Shown: in pieces, positions 62,261-64,000 of the stretch | Layout: each line of letters begins with the position of its first letter | Position numbering within the stretch: the first letter of the stretch is position 1 | Origin: Gp6-AA40 sp035649635 | GTDB taxonomy: Bacteria > Acidobacteriota > Vicinamibacteria > Vicinamibacterales > UBA2999 | Direction of reading: 5' to 3' | Assembly (NCBI GenBank): GCA_035649635.1 | Contig: DASRJE010000221.1 | Span: 1-64,000, forward strand | Length of the DNA stretch: 64,000 nt | Notes under the pieces: generated by a model | The model's input: the letters and a program-made list of their open reading frames with translations, nothing else | Told to the model about the DNA's origin: nothing | The model's database searches: none | Translations under genes and position numbers: made by a program

Positions 62261-63600
62261 GCACGGCACAGCGACAGGAATTCGAGAGCGTGTTGTCCGG
62301 CTGGGGAAGAGTGCCGGTCGTGCAGGGGGCCGAGTTACGCTCCGAGGATCTCGCACGCCTGACGGAGGACCTGCCGCTGACGCGCGGGCTCGGGCGTGCC
62401 TATGGCGACGCGGCATTGCCGGCGCCTAGCGACCGGCTGGTGGCCGGCACGACGCTCGCCGATCGCATCCTCTCCTTCGATCCCGAGACGGCGGTCCTGA
62501 CGGCGGAGGCCGGGCTTTCACTCGATGAACTGTGCCGCGTGTTTCTTCCTCGCGGCTTCTTCACGCCGGTCTCGCCGGGCACGCGCTTCGTGACCCTGGG
62601 CGGCATGGTGGCGTGTGATGTCCACGGCAAGAATCACCATCGCGAAGGGACGCTCGGAAGTCATGTCCTTTCCTTGACAATCCGCACTGGCACCGGCGAC
62701 GTCGTGCGGTGCTCGGCCAAGGAACACGACGATCTCTTCAGAGCAACGATCGGCGGCATGGGGCTGACCGGCGCCATCCTCGACGTCACGCTGCGCCTGG
62801 TTCGCGTGCCGTCCACGTCGATACTCGAAGAGTGCGAGCGCGTTCACGATATCGACCAGTCGCTCGATGCCCTGAAGTCGGCAAGCGCTCGGTGGCCAAT
62901 GACGGCGGGATGGATCGATTGCCTGGCAAGCGGACGCCACCTGGGGCGCGGCGTCGTCTTTCGCGGCCGATGGGCCGAGCCGCATGAGGTGCCGCCGTCG
63001 CCTCGGTCGCAGCCGCGGAACCTGACGGTGCCCTTCGACATCCCTGGCTGGGTGCTGACGGAACCGGCCGTCCGAGTGTTCAACGCCCTGATCTATTGGC
63101 GATATCGAGCGCGTCACCCGTCAGCGATCGTTCATCCGTATACGTTCCTGTACCCTCTCGATGCCGTCGCCCATTGGACACGGCTATACGGATCTCGCGG
63201 ATTCACGCAGTATCAGTGTGTGCTGCCGGACTCGTCGGGACGCGAAGCGGTCGCGCGCTTCCTGACCGTCCTCACGCGGCGTGGTGGTGCGTCGTTTCTG
63301 ACCGTGATCAAGGATTGCGGTGCCGAGGGCATCGGGCTGCTCTCGTTCCCCCGCCCGGGAATCTCGATTGCCGTCGACTTGCCCATGCGTCGCCACAACA
63401 CCCAGTCGCTCGTCGACGCGTTGAACGAGGTCGTCATCGCGGAGGGTGGGCGCGTCTACCTGGCGAAGGACGCCCTGACCCGCCCCGAGCACTTTCGAGC
63501 GATGGAACCACGCCTTGACGCCTTTCTCGCTGTCCGGCGCAAGTGGGATCCCGAGCGACGAATTCGAAGCGCGCAATCGGTGCGGCTCTTTGGATGGTGA
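62257..63600 (+). CDS. dprE1: DprE1-like FAD-dependent oxidase
   Basis: GTG 62257 gives 447 residues. The FAD region reads TRGLGRAYGD and VACDVHGKNHHREGTLGSHV, with His123 in place of the flavin-contacting His132 of Mycobacterium tuberculosis DprE1. The substrate region is HPYTFLYPLD, and Lys404 in VYLAKDALTR matches Lys418. The residue aligned with Cys387, the benzothiazinone target, is Ala372 in GISIAVDLPM. DprE1 oxidises the C2 hydroxyl of decaprenyl-phosphoribose. Overlaps the UbiA and DprE2-like genes by four bases at each end. Confidence 0.9.
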   Translation: MSTAQRQEFESVLSGWGRVPVVQGAELRSEDLARLTEDLPLTRGLGRAYGDAALPAPSDRLVAGTTLADRILSFDPETAVLTAEAGLSLDELCRVFLPRGFFTPVSPGTRFVTLGGMVACDVHGKNHHREGTLGSHVLSLTIRTGTGDVVRCSAKEHDDLFRATIGGMGLTGAILDVTLRLVRVPSTSILEECERVHDIDQSLDALKSASARWPMTAGWIDCLASGRHLGRGVVFRGRWAEPHEVPPSPRSQPRNLTVPFDIPGWVLTEPAVRVFNALIYWRYRARHPSAIVHPYTFLYPLDAVAHWTRLYGSRGFTQYQCVLPDSSGREAVARFLTVLTRRGGASFLTVIKDCGAEGIGLLSFPRPGISIAVDLPMRRHNTQSLVDALNEVVIAEGGRVYLAKDALTRPEHFRAMEPRLDAFLAVRRKWDPERRIRSAQSVRLFGW

Positions 63601-64000
63601 AACGTCCCGCGAACGTCGTCGTTCTCGGCGCGACGAAGGGAATGGGACGCGCCCTTGCGCGCCGAATGGCGGAGCGCGGCGATCGCCTGTTTCTGCTTGG
63701 ACGAGAACTCGACGAACTGCGGCGCAGCGCCAGCGATCTGCAGTCGCGCAGCACGGTTCATCACGACGTCGGCGTGGCGGTCTGCGATCTGGAACGACTC
63801 GAGACGTTCGACGCGGCGCTGGATCAGGCGGAAGCCGCCCTCGGGTCTCTGGACGTCGTCGTCGTTACTGCCGGTCAGTTCGCGACTCAGGATCGCCTGG
63901 AACAGGATCCCGAGCTCGCTCATCGACTCTTGACCGTGAACTTCGCGAACACGGTGACGTTCTGCGAGCGTGCCCGCCGGCGCTTGCTCGCGCGCGGTGG
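63597..64000 (+). CDS. dprE2: DprE2-like short-chain reductase (partial at window edge)
   Basis: GTG 63597 overlaps the DprE1 stop (GTGA). The frame is open to the window end for 134 codons: NVVVLGATKGMGRALARRM is an SDR nucleotide-binding motif and LDVVVVTAGQF the NNAG-equivalent. The catalytic Tyr/Lys lies beyond the window. Position after dprE1 supports a DprE2-like reductase that would convert the keto intermediate to decaprenyl-phosphoarabinose. Confidence 0.8.
   Translation, partial: MKRPANVVVLGATKGMGRALARRMAERGDRLFLLGRELDELRRSASDLQSRSTVHHDVGVAVCDLERLETFDAALDQAEAALGSLDVVVVTAGQFATQDRLEQDPELAHRLLTVNFANTVTFCERARRRLLARG

Noticed and set aside
1..64000. tRNA, rRNA and insertion-sequence genes
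   Set aside because: Gaps between genes are short, and none showed a tRNA cloverleaf with CCA-like acceptor ends, rRNA motifs or transposase motifs. A tRNAscan-SE and ISfinder run would settle this.

Overview
The window is high-GC, gene-dense bacterial chromosome from a Gram-negative organism, most likely an Acidobacteriota member of the Vicinamibacteria type. That placement is inference. It rests on DUF1592/DUF1552 gene pairs, secreted ankyrin proteins, a CRTAC1-like FG-GAP/ASPIC-UnbV protein, a TonB receptor with an N-terminal carboxypeptidase-regulatory domain, a kinase fused to a TolB-like propeller, and a Reg_prop/Y_Y_Y sensor kinase. I saw no tRNA, rRNA, CRISPR array, insertion sequence or phage gene. 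No gene-free stretch exceeds 300 bases.

Layout. 1-3072: end of a DUF1592-type cytochrome, a Tat-exported DUF1552 protein and a secreted ankyrin protein. 3165-5748: STAS protein, then a membrane protein / OmpR regulator / sensor kinase operon whose regulator seems to start at CTG. 5785-15885: metabolic and mixed genes (ThDP enzyme, VapBC pair, SDR, two amidohydrolases, pseudouridine synthase, DUF167, FTCD-like protein). 15971-18866: lepA-lepB operon with a third small membrane gene. 18988-30522: catalase-like protein, secreted protein, 1410-residue fused regulator, PQQ propeller, Ser/Thr kinase, a cytochrome b fragment and a geranylgeranyl-reductase-like flavoprotein. 30715-47817: two more DUF1592-DUF1552-ankyrin cassettes, one with two DUF1552 copies and a lipoprotein, the other followed by a TPR protein, with the CRTAC1-like gene between them. 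47963-58487: FmdB protein, then four secreted SnoaL/NTF2-like genes around a TonB receptor, downstream of a sensor kinase and its LuxR-type regulator. 58674-59813: citrate synthase. 59824-64000: a GT-C membrane protein divergent from UbiA-DprE1-DprE2-like genes for a lipid-linked D-arabinofuranose donor.

How the genes may work together. The three cassettes each pair a probable di-heme c-type protein with a Tat substrate and a periplasmic ankyrin protein, which suggests one recurring periplasmic redox module of unknown chemistry. The SnoaL-TonB block looks like an uptake-and-conversion locus with its own sensor. The last genes resemble the mycobacterial DPA pathway, and the divergent GT-C protein is a candidate user of the product.

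The non-coding DNA is unusually structured. There are palindromes at gene ends, arrays of 7-bp tandem repeats (some inside coding linkers), and two copies of an approximately 80-bp leader just upstream of DUF1592 and DUF1552 start codons, with a base-pair-preserving difference in the stem.
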